Shown here in pieces: positions 27,811 to 35,497 of a stretch of DNA of 64,000 nt. The position numbers were made by a program, and so were the translations under genes. Source of the stretch: Silvimonas terrae (GTDB lineage Bacteria; Pseudomonadota; Gammaproteobacteria; Burkholderiales; Chitinibacteraceae); contig NZ_JACHHN010000001.1 in the NCBI RefSeq assembly GCF_014202765.1, positions 685,735-749,734 of the forward strand. The letters are read 5' to 3'. The notes beneath the pieces were generated by a model that ran no database searches, was not told the origin of the DNA, and worked only from the letters and a program-made list of their open reading frames with translations. Numbering within the stretch: the stretch's first letter is position 1; each line of letters starts with the position of its first letter.

Positions 27811-28620
27811 ATGGGGGGCAGCAGCCAACGAAGAGGCGTAGTGCGGTGTCTGGGGGCGGCATTGTTGTTGCTGGCCGCCAGGGCCAGTGCATTTGATCTG
27901 CCACAGATGCCGAACATGATTGGGGTGGGGGTGGGCTCGACCACGCAATGCAGTGGTTGTAGCGACACCATGATCGGCGCGGTGCCGGGCGTGGAGTATC
28001 ACGGACAGGGCTGGTTGCTGGAGTGGTATGGCCCGTATGCGCAGATTGACCTGGGTGAGCCAGGATCGCATTTCCGCTGGGGACCGGCGCTCTCGGTCAA
28101 ACTGGGCCGCAGTGATCTGGATGATCCCGTACTCAAACGCCTGCCTGAAATCAGCACCACGCTGGAGGGCGGCGCATTTGTCGGTTACGAGTACTACCAC
28201 TCTGGCGACATCCCGTACCGGATGCGGCTTTACGCTAACGTGCTGACCAATGCCGGCAGCGTGTATGACGGTGTGCGGGGTGGTTTGTTTGCCTCTGTCT
28301 GGCTGCCCACATCCGAGCGCCTTTTGCTGGGCGGCGGGGCGGGCTATGCCTGGGCCAGCCAGAGTTTCATGAATACCTATTACGGCGTGGACGCGGGCGG
28401 GGCGCAAGCCTCCGGTCTCCCCATGTTCACCGCGCATGGCGGCAATCAGCAGGTGTACGGTTGGTTAGGGGGTATCTACAAACTGGATCAACACTGGGCT
28501 GTGGGCGCGGCGGTCATTGACCAGTATCTGATTGGCTCGGCGGGGGATTCACCCATCATCACCGAGCGGGGTAAGGCCAGCCAGCTGACCTGGGGTTTTG
28601 GTGTCGGGTATATGTGGTGA
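27811..28620 (+). CDS. MipA/OmpV family outer membrane protein
   Basis: Outer membrane beta-barrel of about 269 residues, resembling MipA/OmpV scaffolding proteins. A signal peptide (AALLLLAARASA) precedes the mature part; amphipathic strands follow and the protein ends GFGVGYMW with an aromatic last residue as required for barrel assembly. Two ATGs lie six bases apart; the second (27811) has the better spacing to GGAG. It is divergent from the DUF1615 gene. Two cysteines in TTQCSGCSD near the N-terminus are unusual for the family. Confidence 0.78.
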   Translation: MGGSSQRRGVVRCLGAALLLLAARASAFDLPQMPNMIGVGVGSTTQCSGCSDTMIGAVPGVEYHGQGWLLEWYGPYAQIDLGEPGSHFRWGPALSVKLGRSDLDDPVLKRLPEISTTLEGGAFVGYEYYHSGDIPYRMRLYANVLTNAGSVYDGVRGGLFASVWLPTSERLLLGGGAGYAWASQSFMNTYYGVDAGGAQASGLPMFTAHGGNQQVYGWLGGIYKLDQHWAVGAAVIDQYLIGSAGDSPIITERGKASQLTWGFGVGYMW

Positions 28621-28630
28621 GGCGGGTGCG

Positions 28631-28671
28631 CCAACCAAAAAGCCAGTCACGTCGACTGGCTTTTTGGTTGG
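28631..28671. terminator. Bidirectional Rho-independent terminator
   Basis: Perfect 17-base arms (CCAACCAAAAAGCCAGT and its complement) with a seven-base loop between the convergent OmpV-like and acetyltransferase genes. Confidence 0.9.
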
Positions 28672-28685
28672 CAGCATCAGCGGGT

Positions 28686-29261
28686 TCAGCCGTTGTTGAC
28701 CAGTACCCCGGTTCGGGGTGTGGCGAACTCAGCCGCCAGCAGACTCAATAGTACGAGCGAATGATATTGATCGTGCCAGTAGCCGGCTTCCCGCTGTGTC
28801 CCCTCAACCACAAACCCCAGTTTGCCCAGAAGTTTGAGTGATGCGCTATTGAGCGGATGTACCCGCGCTTCAATCCGGTTCAGTCGCACATGGGCAAACA
28901 ACCAGTCCAGCATAGCGCCCAATGCTTCCTGCATATAGCCTTGGCCCCAGGCGTCCCGACCCAGTTCATAACCAATCTGGCAGTTATGCCAGGCCCGGTC
29001 CCATTTGAAAAAACCGCATGAACCCATCAATTGCAGATCGGCGCGCCGCACAATGGCCCAGCGCATGCCAGGCACCGCTTGCTGCGGTAATGCCATGAAA
29101 AACTGCAGGATTTTCTCTGCGTCTTCCAGTGTTTGTGCCGGGTTGGAACCAAACCAGCGCATGGCTTCCACATCGCTGTGAATGGCGTATAACTCGGCGG
29201 CGTCGCTAGCGACAAATGGACGCAGGATCAGGCGATCGGTTTTCAGTTCCGGAAAATCCAT
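28686..29261 (-). CDS. GNAT acetyltransferase, RimJ/RimL type
   Basis: Acetyl-CoA dependent transferase of 191 residues in the RimJ/RimL-like branch. LKTDRLILRPFVASDAAEL at the N-terminus is the family start; IGYELGRDAWGQGYMQEAL contains the acetyl-CoA loop; HPLNSASLKLLGKLGFVVEGT is the usual C-terminal part. It could acetylate a protein N-terminus or a small amine; the substrate cannot be told. Confidence 0.88.
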   Translation of the reverse strand: MDFPELKTDRLILRPFVASDAAELYAIHSDVEAMRWFGSNPAQTLEDAEKILQFFMALPQQAVPGMRWAIVRRADLQLMGSCGFFKWDRAWHNCQIGYELGRDAWGQGYMQEALGAMLDWLFAHVRLNRIEARVHPLNSASLKLLGKLGFVVEGTQREAGYWHDQYHSLVLLSLLAAEFATPRTGVLVNNG

Positions 29262-29359
29262 CGATGGGGCTCACTGAGGTCGGTCAATGACTATGCCATG
29301 TTCGTGATGGCGCAGCATGCCAGGGTGCGTAACTGCTTGTGCGCAGCGGCGCGAGTGCC

Positions 29360-30340
29360 TCAGTACTGATATCCCGCACCCAGCAAAATGATGTCGCTGT
29401 CGCGGCTGTAACTGGTCACGATACGGTGCCATGACACCCGGGCACGCCAACGGTCATCCAGGCGATAACTGCTGGTCAGTGTCACCACGCCAGACACGCG
29501 GCTGGGATCGGCATCACGGCCAGCGACCACGTTGTCTTTCTCGTCAAGGAGCAGATACGCCCCGCCACCGACGCCAATGGTAAAGCGCTTGTTGAAGAAT
29601 TCCGGTTCCAGCCAGATCTCCGCCAGCGCGCCGTTATGGCGTACGGTAGCGTTGTTGTTTTCAATGAGCCACGCGCCCGACAATTTGACCCAGGGGCTCA
29701 GCGAATATCTATATTCCAGTCCGCCCGCCGTACCGGTTTCGGAATCAAAACTATTGAGGATGGTGCGCCCGTAATAGGCCGTGATTTCCTGCTGTCCGTC
29801 ACCCGCGCGCCAGCCAGCGGCGCCCAGCGTATCGGGCGCCATGCTGTAACCCAGACCCAGGGTCACCGAGTTGGTATCAATGCTGCTGCTGGCCGCAATG
29901 TGGTTGTAACGCATCTCGTATTGCCAGTTGCTGCCCGGCGTTTGCCAGATGGCCGCCACGCTGTAAATCGCACCCCAGCCGTGGTTGTCGGCGTAATTGT
30001 CACTGGTGCTGGCTGTGGTGGTATCGAAATAACGGTAAGGACCCACACCTGCCGCCAGTTTGAGGCCATGCCAGAACGGATCGGTGTTGTACCAGAGCTG
30101 GGCTGAATGGCCGTCTCGATGGTGGTTTTCTACGTGGCCTTCGTTGATCCAGGAAAAACTGGCCGACCAGTTGGCTGTAAAAGGATGGCTGTATACCAGA
30201 CTCCAGGCATAGGAGTGGTCATCCTGCGCCGGGGCGCTCATCAGGCCGGCATCAAGCCAGAGGGTGTCGGCCCGGGCGGTGCCAGCGCCAAATGCGGTGG
30301 CAAGCAGACAAAGGGTCTTGAGACAGGTGCTTTTGCGCAT
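29360..30340 (-). CDS. Outer membrane beta-barrel protein with internal duplication
   Basis: Exported barrel of 326 residues that I cannot assign to a family with confidence. A signal peptide (LCLLATAFGAGTARA) precedes a mature part made of amphipathic strands and ending in GAGYQY. The two halves align: SFSWINEGHVENHHRDGHSA with AWLIENNNATVRHNGALA, AAGVGPYRYFD with GVGGGAYLLLD, and EMRYNHIAASSSIDTNSVTL with ARVSWHRIVTSYSRDSDIIL. The His-x-x-x-Ser-like element is faintly reminiscent of lipid A deacylase PagL, but this is weak. The ATG at 30340 has GCAGGAG upstream. Confidence 0.75.
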   Translation of the reverse strand: MRKSTCLKTLCLLATAFGAGTARADTLWLDAGLMSAPAQDDHSYAWSLVYSHPFTANWSASFSWINEGHVENHHRDGHSAQLWYNTDPFWHGLKLAAGVGPYRYFDTTTASTSDNYADNHGWGAIYSVAAIWQTPGSNWQYEMRYNHIAASSSIDTNSVTLGLGYSMAPDTLGAAGWRAGDGQQEITAYYGRTILNSFDSETGTAGGLEYRYSLSPWVKLSGAWLIENNNATVRHNGALAEIWLEPEFFNKRFTIGVGGGAYLLLDEKDNVVAGRDADPSRVSGVVTLTSSYRLDDRWRARVSWHRIVTSYSRDSDIILLGAGYQY

Positions 30341-30576
30341 GGCGGCTCCTGCGGCAATCACGGAAGAAGGGGCGAGCTACTTTAGTGATTTCTGATGCCC
30401 GCTTATCGAGGTTAGGTCAAGTCATGGAAAAATTCCCGAAAGTAACATTCGCGATTTTGTCAGTCTTTTCTATGATGAAGCGTACCGCCCCGGCTGGTAT
30501 CTGGCAGCCGCTACGCTGGCCTGGGCGACCACCACCGCAAGCTCATAACAATCTGGTTTTTCGGAGAGTATTTTCC

Positions 30577-31164
30577 ATGAAAAAACGTATGCTCCTGACC
30601 GCTTTTGCCCTGGCAACGCTGACGCTGGGTCACACCGCCATGGCCGCTGACACCGCAGCGTCCGCGCCGCAAATCAAGGATGTCAAAGGCGGCGCAGCCG
30701 TTGTGCGCGGGTCGGGCACCATTACCGCGATTGATACGGCCAACCGTGTGGTCACCATCAAGGGTGACCGGGGCAATGTGTTCGATTTGACCGTGGGCCC
30801 GGATGCCAAGAACTTTGATCAACTCAAAACAGGTGACCGCGTGAATGCGGAATATCGCCGGTCCATCGCGCTGGCGCTCAAGAAAGGGGGCGATGGTATT
30901 CGCGCCGATGTCGAAAGCTCCGCAACGACCTCGGCCGCTGCGGGTGAGCAACCGGGTGGCGCCGCCGTTCGCCGCCAGACCATTGTGGCCAATGTGATCA
31001 GCGTGGATAAAAAACACAGCACCATTCGCGTCAAGGGTCCGAAGGATCACATTGTGGACGTCAAGGTGGAAGACCCCCAGGTCATGAAAGACGTGAAGAA
31101 GGGCGATCAGATCGTGGCCGTGTTGACAGATGCCCTGGCAATTTCTGTCACGCCAGCCAAGTAA
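30577..31164 (+). CDS. Periplasmic protein with two tandem beta domains
   Basis: Exported protein of 195 residues of unknown function. A clear signal peptide (LLTAFALATLTLGHTAMA) is followed by two similar domains of about 55 residues: GTITAIDTANRVVTIKG ... LKTGDRVNAEYRRSIALAL and NVISVDKKHSTIRVKG ... VKKGDQIVAVLTDALAIS. Each has the look of a small OB-like barrel. A Ser/Thr/Ala/Gly linker joins them. The ATG has GGAGAG upstream; an upstream extension of the frame lacks any sign of coding. The next gene, 88 bp on, is also exported. Confidence 0.8.
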   Translation: MKKRMLLTAFALATLTLGHTAMAADTAASAPQIKDVKGGAAVVRGSGTITAIDTANRVVTIKGDRGNVFDLTVGPDAKNFDQLKTGDRVNAEYRRSIALALKKGGDGIRADVESSATTSAAAGEQPGGAAVRRQTIVANVISVDKKHSTIRVKGPKDHIVDVKVEDPQVMKDVKKGDQIVAVLTDALAISVTPAK

Positions 31165-31252
31165 ATCGGGTGGTTTGAACCATGAACCGGTCTGCGCAGG
31201 CAGGCCGGTTTGTTTATGTTTTCCGGATGGCCCAGGCGGCCAGGAGCAGAAC

Positions 31253-31822
31253 ATGAAACGATTCGTCTGGCCGGCCTTGCGCTGGCTTGCCCCGACACTG
31301 GTGGCCGTCTGGTTGTGTAGCCCGGCGCACGCGGTCAACGGGTCCAACATTGCCGAAAAACGCCATACCGTGGATATGAACACGCGTGACCTGGTGGACA
31401 AGCTGGAAAAAACCGACCCGGAACTGAAGGCGAAGATTGACCAGAGTGTGGGTTTTGGCGCGTTCACCAACGGCGGCATGGGCATTTTGCTGCCCGGCGG
31501 TTTTGGTACCGGCATGGTGAAAACCACGGGTACTGACAAGAAAACCTATATGCGCATGTTCAACACGCCCTCTGGCTGGGGAACAGGCATCAAGACCTAT
31601 AGCGTAGTGTTTGTTTTTAAAACCCAGGATGGGCTGGAGAGCTTTCTGGCCAGGGGCTACACCTTGAGCCAGTACGCGGTCGATGCTGCCAAAGGCACGG
31701 GTAAGGCTGCCGCTGAGGTGTTGCCCGGCGTCTGGATGTACCAGCTGGATGCCAAAGGCAATGTCGCGCCAGAGTTAACCGGCAAGGGCGTGAAGTTTTA
31801 TCTGGATCAGGAATTGAACTGA
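31253..31822 (+). CDS. SYLF/YSC84-like lipid-binding domain protein
   Basis: Exported protein of 189 residues that resembles the SYLF (YSC84) phosphoinositide-binding family, best seen in SVGFGAFTNGGMGILLPGG and in the glycine-rich GMVKTTGT. A signal peptide ends at SPAHA. CAGGAG precedes the ATG. SYLF proteins bind membranes in eukaryotes; bacterial members are periplasmic or outer-membrane associated with no settled role. It lies downstream of the two-domain periplasmic protein on the same strand. Confidence 0.75.
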   Translation: MKRFVWPALRWLAPTLVAVWLCSPAHAVNGSNIAEKRHTVDMNTRDLVDKLEKTDPELKAKIDQSVGFGAFTNGGMGILLPGGFGTGMVKTTGTDKKTYMRMFNTPSGWGTGIKTYSVVFVFKTQDGLESFLARGYTLSQYAVDAAKGTGKAAAEVLPGVWMYQLDAKGNVAPELTGKGVKFYLDQELN

Positions 31823-31847
31823 GTTTGTGGGGCGCCAGTTACCCGGC

Positions 31848-32642
31848 TCAGAGGCCGGCAGCACGCCACAGCATGCTGCCGGCAATCAGCAACAGCAGCA
31901 GCGCAAAACTGCGCTGGATGGTTGCGCCAGACAGATGACCGCTCAGCTTGCGTCCCAGGGCCATCCCCGCAATCAGCGCCCCCATAAAGGGCCACAAGAC
32001 CATTACCGGAAGCTGGCCGCCATGGACCAGCGTCGAGACCACACCAGAAATCCCGGTCAAGGCAATGACAAGCAGCGAGGTTGCCACGATGGATTGCATG
32101 GCCAGATTGGTGAGCCGACGCAGGGCTGGCACGATGACAAAGCCGCCGCCCACGCCCAGCAAGCCCGTCAACAAACCGGTCAGCATCCCCACCACGCACA
32201 TCAACACCACGGTCAGAGGCGTCCAGATCAGTCGCCCGGAAACCGGATCGACCCGGCATCTTGCGGCCTGTTGTGGGTGTTCGGCTCTGGCGGTGGCACT
32301 TTGCCAGGCGCGCCACGCGACCAGTAACATCACTGCACCGAACACACCCGCCAGCAACGTGGCGGAAATCTGCAAGGCCAGCCAGCGGCCGACAAAGGTC
32401 ATCGGCATGGCGGCGAGGGCAATTAGCGCCGCCGCCCGATAGCGCACCAGCCCGTGGCGAAACCCCTCCAGCGCGCCGACCGCAGCACCTGTGGCAACGG
32501 CAATGAGCGCGACCGGAGCCGCTTGCTGCACGGTCCAACCCAGACCGTTGACCAACGCGGGCACGGCCAGGATGCCGCCGCCAGCGCCCGTCAGGCCCAG
32601 TACGGCGCCCACCAGCGTACCGAGCAACAACACCACAATCAT
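31848..32642 (-). CDS. TauE/SafE family sulfite exporter-like protein
   Basis: Inner-membrane protein of 264 residues with about eight helices in two repeats. GTLVGAVLGLTGAGGGILAV and GLLTGLLGVGGGFVIVPAL are the two conserved glycine-rich repeats of TauE/SafE. Members move sulfite, sulfoacetate or related sulfur anions. Its ATG overlaps by four bases the stop codon of the upstream YeeE/YedE gene. It is the last gene of the ArsR-controlled sulfur operon. Confidence 0.9.
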   Translation of the reverse strand: MIVVLLLGTLVGAVLGLTGAGGGILAVPALVNGLGWTVQQAAPVALIAVATGAAVGALEGFRHGLVRYRAAALIALAAMPMTFVGRWLALQISATLLAGVFGAVMLLVAWRAWQSATARAEHPQQAARCRVDPVSGRLIWTPLTVVLMCVVGMLTGLLTGLLGVGGGFVIVPALRRLTNLAMQSIVATSLLVIALTGISGVVSTLVHGGQLPVMVLWPFMGALIAGMALGRKLSGHLSGATIQRSFALLLLLIAGSMLWRAAGL

Positions 32643-33061
32643 GTGCGGGTTATCCGGCGGCGGACCAGGCCAAACAGCCCCATGCCAGCCAGCATGCTCG
32701 CCACAAACAAGAGCCCCTGCGGCAGCCCTGCGCCCAACAATACGAGCGCCGGCCCAGGACAGATACCGGCCAGCCCCCAGCCAGCGCCAAAAATCAGTGC
32801 CCCGATCACCAGAGGCGCATCAATCTGGCGGGATTGCGGCCATTGCAATGCGTCGCCACTCACGGCGTTCTGCCGTCGGCGCGCCAGCCGGAATAATGGC
32901 AGCGCCACGGCAATAGCCCCGGCCATGACCAGCGCCAGGGACGGGTCCCACACGCCGGTCAGATCAAGAAACCCCGTCACCTTGGCCGGATTGGCCATGC
33001 CGGAGAGGATGAGCCCCAGACCAAAAATCAGTCCGGACAATGCAGCAAACACAATCGCCAT
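32639..33061 (-). CDS. YeeE/YedE family sulfur transporter, second half protein (DUF6691)
   Basis: Small membrane protein of 140 residues with four helices. LSGLIFGLGLILSGMANPAK at the N-terminus and GAGWGLAGICPGPALV carry the conserved glycine and cysteine of YeeE/YedE channels for thiosulfate or related sulfur species. In this split form two half-size proteins probably pair to make one channel; the other half is the next upstream gene, 15 bp away. Confidence 0.88.
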   Translation of the reverse strand: MAIVFAALSGLIFGLGLILSGMANPAKVTGFLDLTGVWDPSLALVMAGAIAVALPLFRLARRRQNAVSGDALQWPQSRQIDAPLVIGALIFGAGWGLAGICPGPALVLLGAGLPQGLLFVASMLAGMGLFGLVRRRITRT

Positions 33062-33076
33062 GTTGTACCTCCTTGC

Positions 33077-33508
33077 TTATCGCAAACCGTGTTGCAGCAA
33101 CCAGACGGTGGCAAAGCCCGTCGCCATGAAACTCAGCGTGGCGATCAATGAACGCGGGGACAGACGCGCCAAACCGCACACGCCGTGACCACTGGTGCAG
33201 CCCGAACCCAGGCGAGTACCAAAGCCCACCAGGAGTCCGGCGACAATCAGCCAGGCGCTGGACGCGCTGATCTGGATTTCTGGCAGCACCGACCACCCGC
33301 GCCAAAGCCACGGCGCAATCAACAGACCGGCGACAAAGGCCCAGCGCCAGCCTGTGTTGCGCACCGGGCCTTGCAGCAGTCCGCCCACAATGCCGCTGAT
33401 GCCGGCAATGCGGCCAGTCAGGAGAAACAACGCGCCGCTGGCAATGCCAATGAGCACGCCGCCGGCCAGTGCCGTAAAGGGAGAGAAATGTTGCCAGTCC
33501 AGGGTCAT
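33077..33508 (-). CDS. YeeE/YedE family sulfur transporter, first half protein
   Basis: Membrane protein of 143 residues with four helices. The conserved segment GFGTRLGSGCTSGHGVCGLARLS, read here in parts (RLGSGCTSGHGVCG), holds the two cysteines used by YeeE to pass thiosulfate; GRIAGISGIVGG is also typical. It pairs with the downstream half protein. It follows the ArsR gene by 11 bp. Confidence 0.9.
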   Translation of the reverse strand: MTLDWQHFSPFTALAGGVLIGIASGALFLLTGRIAGISGIVGGLLQGPVRNTGWRWAFVAGLLIAPWLWRGWSVLPEIQISASSAWLIVAGLLVGFGTRLGSGCTSGHGVCGLARLSPRSLIATLSFMATGFATVWLLQHGLR

Positions 33509-33519
33509 GAGGGGCTCGT

Positions 33520-33837
33520 TCAGTCTGCAGGGCAGTACAGGGTGTAGAGGGTTTCAAGCAGGGTGAGGACGCGACCATCGCTAATGCGGTAGTAGATTTG
33601 CTTACCATCGCGCCGCGTACTGACCAGGTTCTCTTGCCGCAATACGCCCAACTGCTGGGAGAGCGAAGGCTGCTGTAAATCAAGCAGGGACTGAAGCTCG
33701 CTGACGCTTTTTTCCCCCTGGCTGAGTTGGCACAGCAACAACAACCGATCCTGGTTCGCCAGCACACGCAGCGTCGCCGCAGCGGCCAGCGCACCCTGGC
33801 GCAGGGTTTGGGCAGAGGGGAGTTCAGGCGGGTTCAT
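33520..33837 (-). CDS. ArsR family repressor, BigR/SqrR-type sulfide sensor
   Basis: Winged-helix repressor of 105 residues. Cys36 (RLLLLCQLS) and Cys102 (LYCPAD) are its only two cysteines, and their separation of 66 residues is the same as Cys41 and Cys107 of SqrR, which form a persulfide bridge when reactive sulfur appears. The recognition helix is LQQPSLSQQLGVLRQ. No metal-site CxC of ArsR/SmtB is present. It leads the operon with the two YeeE/YedE halves and TauE, and a long AT palindrome lies just upstream. Confidence 0.87.
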   Translation of the reverse strand: MNPPELPSAQTLRQGALAAAATLRVLANQDRLLLLCQLSQGEKSVSELQSLLDLQQPSLSQQLGVLRQENLVSTRRDGKQIYYRISDGRVLTLLETLYTLYCPAD

Positions 33838-33870
33838 GATTTGCGATCAACACAGGCTCAACAATTTACA

Positions 33871-33899
33871 TCATTATATTATATATAAAAATATAATGA
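33871..33899. promoter_or_regulatory. Operator palindrome of the sulfur operon
   Basis: TCATTATATT, nine bases, then AATATAATGA: a perfect 10-9-10 inverted repeat 34 bp upstream of the ArsR-family start. It is far more AT-rich than its surroundings and similar in character to the AT-rich BigR operators. It likely overlaps the promoter, giving autoregulation of the operon. Confidence 0.65.
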
Positions 33900-33944
33900 A
33901 AAGTGTTGGGCACGCGCGGACCGGCTGCCTGGCGGCTGTTTAGT

Positions 33945-34361
33945 TCAGTGTTGGTGGTAAAACGGAGGAACAGGGGGTTCTGGTTCGTCGAAGTCGAGTC
34001 GTGGCGAAGGGCCAAAGCGGTTGGGGCCCGGTGTGCTTTGCTGCAACATGAACACCAGCAAAACAATGCTCCCCACGATGGGTAACAACGCCATGAAGAG
34101 CCACCAGCCGGCATGATCGCCATCGTGCAGGCGGCGTATGGCCACGGCCATGCTGGGGATCAGCACCGCCAGGCCATAGAGGGTACCCAGAATGCCGACG
34201 ACCTCACCCTCTGCCACAAAGGTGGTGCCGATCAAATGATCAAGGGCGCGTAACAACAGCGAAATCAGCAAATTGCACAGCGCAAACATCCAGAACTCTT
34301 TGCGCCGGGCGCGGCCGGTGAAGCCGGTGTAGTTTTTCAGGACAGCCAGATACCAGTTCAT
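33945..34361 (-). CDS. DUF805 membrane protein
   Basis: Inner-membrane protein of 138 residues with three to four helices. It starts with NWYLAVLKNYTGFTGRARRKEFW, here seen as the DUF805 signature YTGFTGRARRKEFWMF, and has RRLHDGDHAGWW between helices. The C-terminal tail is Pro-rich and soluble. GGAG precedes the ATG. Function of the family is unknown. It is divergent from nothing nearby and sits alone. Confidence 0.88.
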   Translation of the reverse strand: MNWYLAVLKNYTGFTGRARRKEFWMFALCNLLISLLLRALDHLIGTTFVAEGEVVGILGTLYGLAVLIPSMAVAIRRLHDGDHAGWWLFMALLPIVGSIVLLVFMLQQSTPGPNRFGPSPRLDFDEPEPPVPPFYHQH

Positions 34362-34439
34362 GCGGGTTCTCCAAGGCTCCTTGAGGCTTTATAGCCGAAG
34401 ATACCGCTGTATATGGCCTGATGCGCTGGAGAGGGAGTT

Positions 34440-34462
34440 GATGCGGGCGCAAGGCCCGCATC
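34440..34462 (-). terminator. Hairpin after the amino-acid binding protein gene
   Basis: GATGCGGGC and GCCCGCATC arms with a five-base loop, 14 bases after the stop codon. It lacks a U tract, so it may be an mRNA 3' stabiliser rather than an intrinsic terminator. Confidence 0.5.
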
Positions 34463-34476
34463 AGACACGCACGGGC

Positions 34477-35271
34477 TTATTTGGCCGGGGCGTTCTTGAG
34501 GAGGGTGATCTGGGTGTACTGATGGGCGATGCGATCCAGCGTACCGTCCGCCTTGAGCGCCAGCAGCGCCGCGTTGATCTGCTGGTGCAGGGTGGTGTCA
34601 CTCTTGCGCACCCCCAGACCCATACCGCCGCCAAACAGCGCCGCGTCTTGCAAAGGGGCACCGACAAAGCTGTAGCCACTACCAAAGGCTGTTTTCAGAA
34701 AGCCGGTATAGGCCGCTTGCGCGTCTTGCAGTGAGGCATCGATCTTGCCGGAAATCAGATCCAGATACACCTTGTCTTGCGTGGGGTATTCCACCAGCGT
34801 GACGCCATAGGGTTCCCAGTGTGCGCGGGCCCAGGCATCAGACGTCGAGTCTTTGAGCACGCCAACCCGCTTACCCTTGAGCGCAGCAGGGGTGGCTTGC
34901 AGCTGACTGGCCTTGCTGGCCACCAGTTGCACGGGCACGTTGTAGATGGCGTCGGTAAACGCAATGCTCTTGCTGCGTTCTTCCGTGATGTTGAGCGACG
35001 AGCCGATCAGATCAAAACGAGCGGTCATCAGGCCGCTGATCAGTTTGTCGAACGGGGTTTCCACCCAACTGCACTGGGCATCGAGCTTTTTGCAAACGGC
35101 GTTGAGGATATCGATATCCAGGCCTTGCAATTTACCGGCCGCATTCTTGGAGGCAAACGGCGGGTAAGCCGTATCGATGCCGATGCGGATGGCTGGCCCT
35201 TTGGCCGCCAGTGCCGCGCTGCTGCCGCAGGCCAGCATTAGTGCAAGCACAAGGGACTTGTGCAACTTCAT
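34477..35271 (-). CDS. Periplasmic amino-acid binding protein (HisJ/ArgT type)
   Basis: Substrate-binding protein of a polar amino-acid ABC importer, 264 residues. A signal peptide (LALMLACGSSAALA) is followed by IRIGIDTAYPPFASKNAAGK, seen in parts as GIDTAYPPFAS, then GLDIDILNAVCKKL and the ligand-binding FDLIGSSLNITEERS. The Asp/Ser/Arg residues that hold the alpha-amino acid group are in place. The pattern is closest to the lysine/arginine/ornithine and histidine group. No permease or ATPase gene is adjacent, so it must share components encoded elsewhere. GGAG precedes the ATG. Confidence 0.9.
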   Translation of the reverse strand: MKLHKSLVLALMLACGSSAALAAKGPAIRIGIDTAYPPFASKNAAGKLQGLDIDILNAVCKKLDAQCSWVETPFDKLISGLMTARFDLIGSSLNITEERSKSIAFTDAIYNVPVQLVASKASQLQATPAALKGKRVGVLKDSTSDAWARAHWEPYGVTLVEYPTQDKVYLDLISGKIDASLQDAQAAYTGFLKTAFGSGYSFVGAPLQDAALFGGGMGLGVRKSDTTLHQQINAALLALKADGTLDRIAHQYTQITLLKNAPAK

Positions 35272-35442
35272 GTGTCTCTCCGTCTGGTACGCTACCTGAT
35301 TGGTATTTGATTGATTGTTTTATGCTAAATGCATGGGGGCGACACTCTGTCAGGAGTCCTCCGGCATCGCAAGACCGTTCGTCTCCAAGGGCGTATTCAC
35401 GCTGAAAAACGGTCATCTGCGGCAGGTCTGGCGCCCAAAAAC

Positions 35443-35470
35443 AACATGGCTGCCCGCAGGCAGCCATGTT
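35443..35470 (-). terminator. Rho-independent terminator of the metallophosphoesterase gene
   Basis: Perfect 12-base arms (AACATGGCTGCC and complement) with a four-base loop, followed on the minus strand by TTGTTTTTG, 28 bases past the stop codon. Confidence 0.8.
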
Positions 35471-35497
35471 GGCATCTCCAACCTCTCAACGCCGGTT

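Noticed and set aside
33061-33077. A frameshifted single YeeE gene split into two
   Set aside because: Both halves have their own start, stop and four-helix layout, and split YeeE/YedE pairs are a known arrangement.
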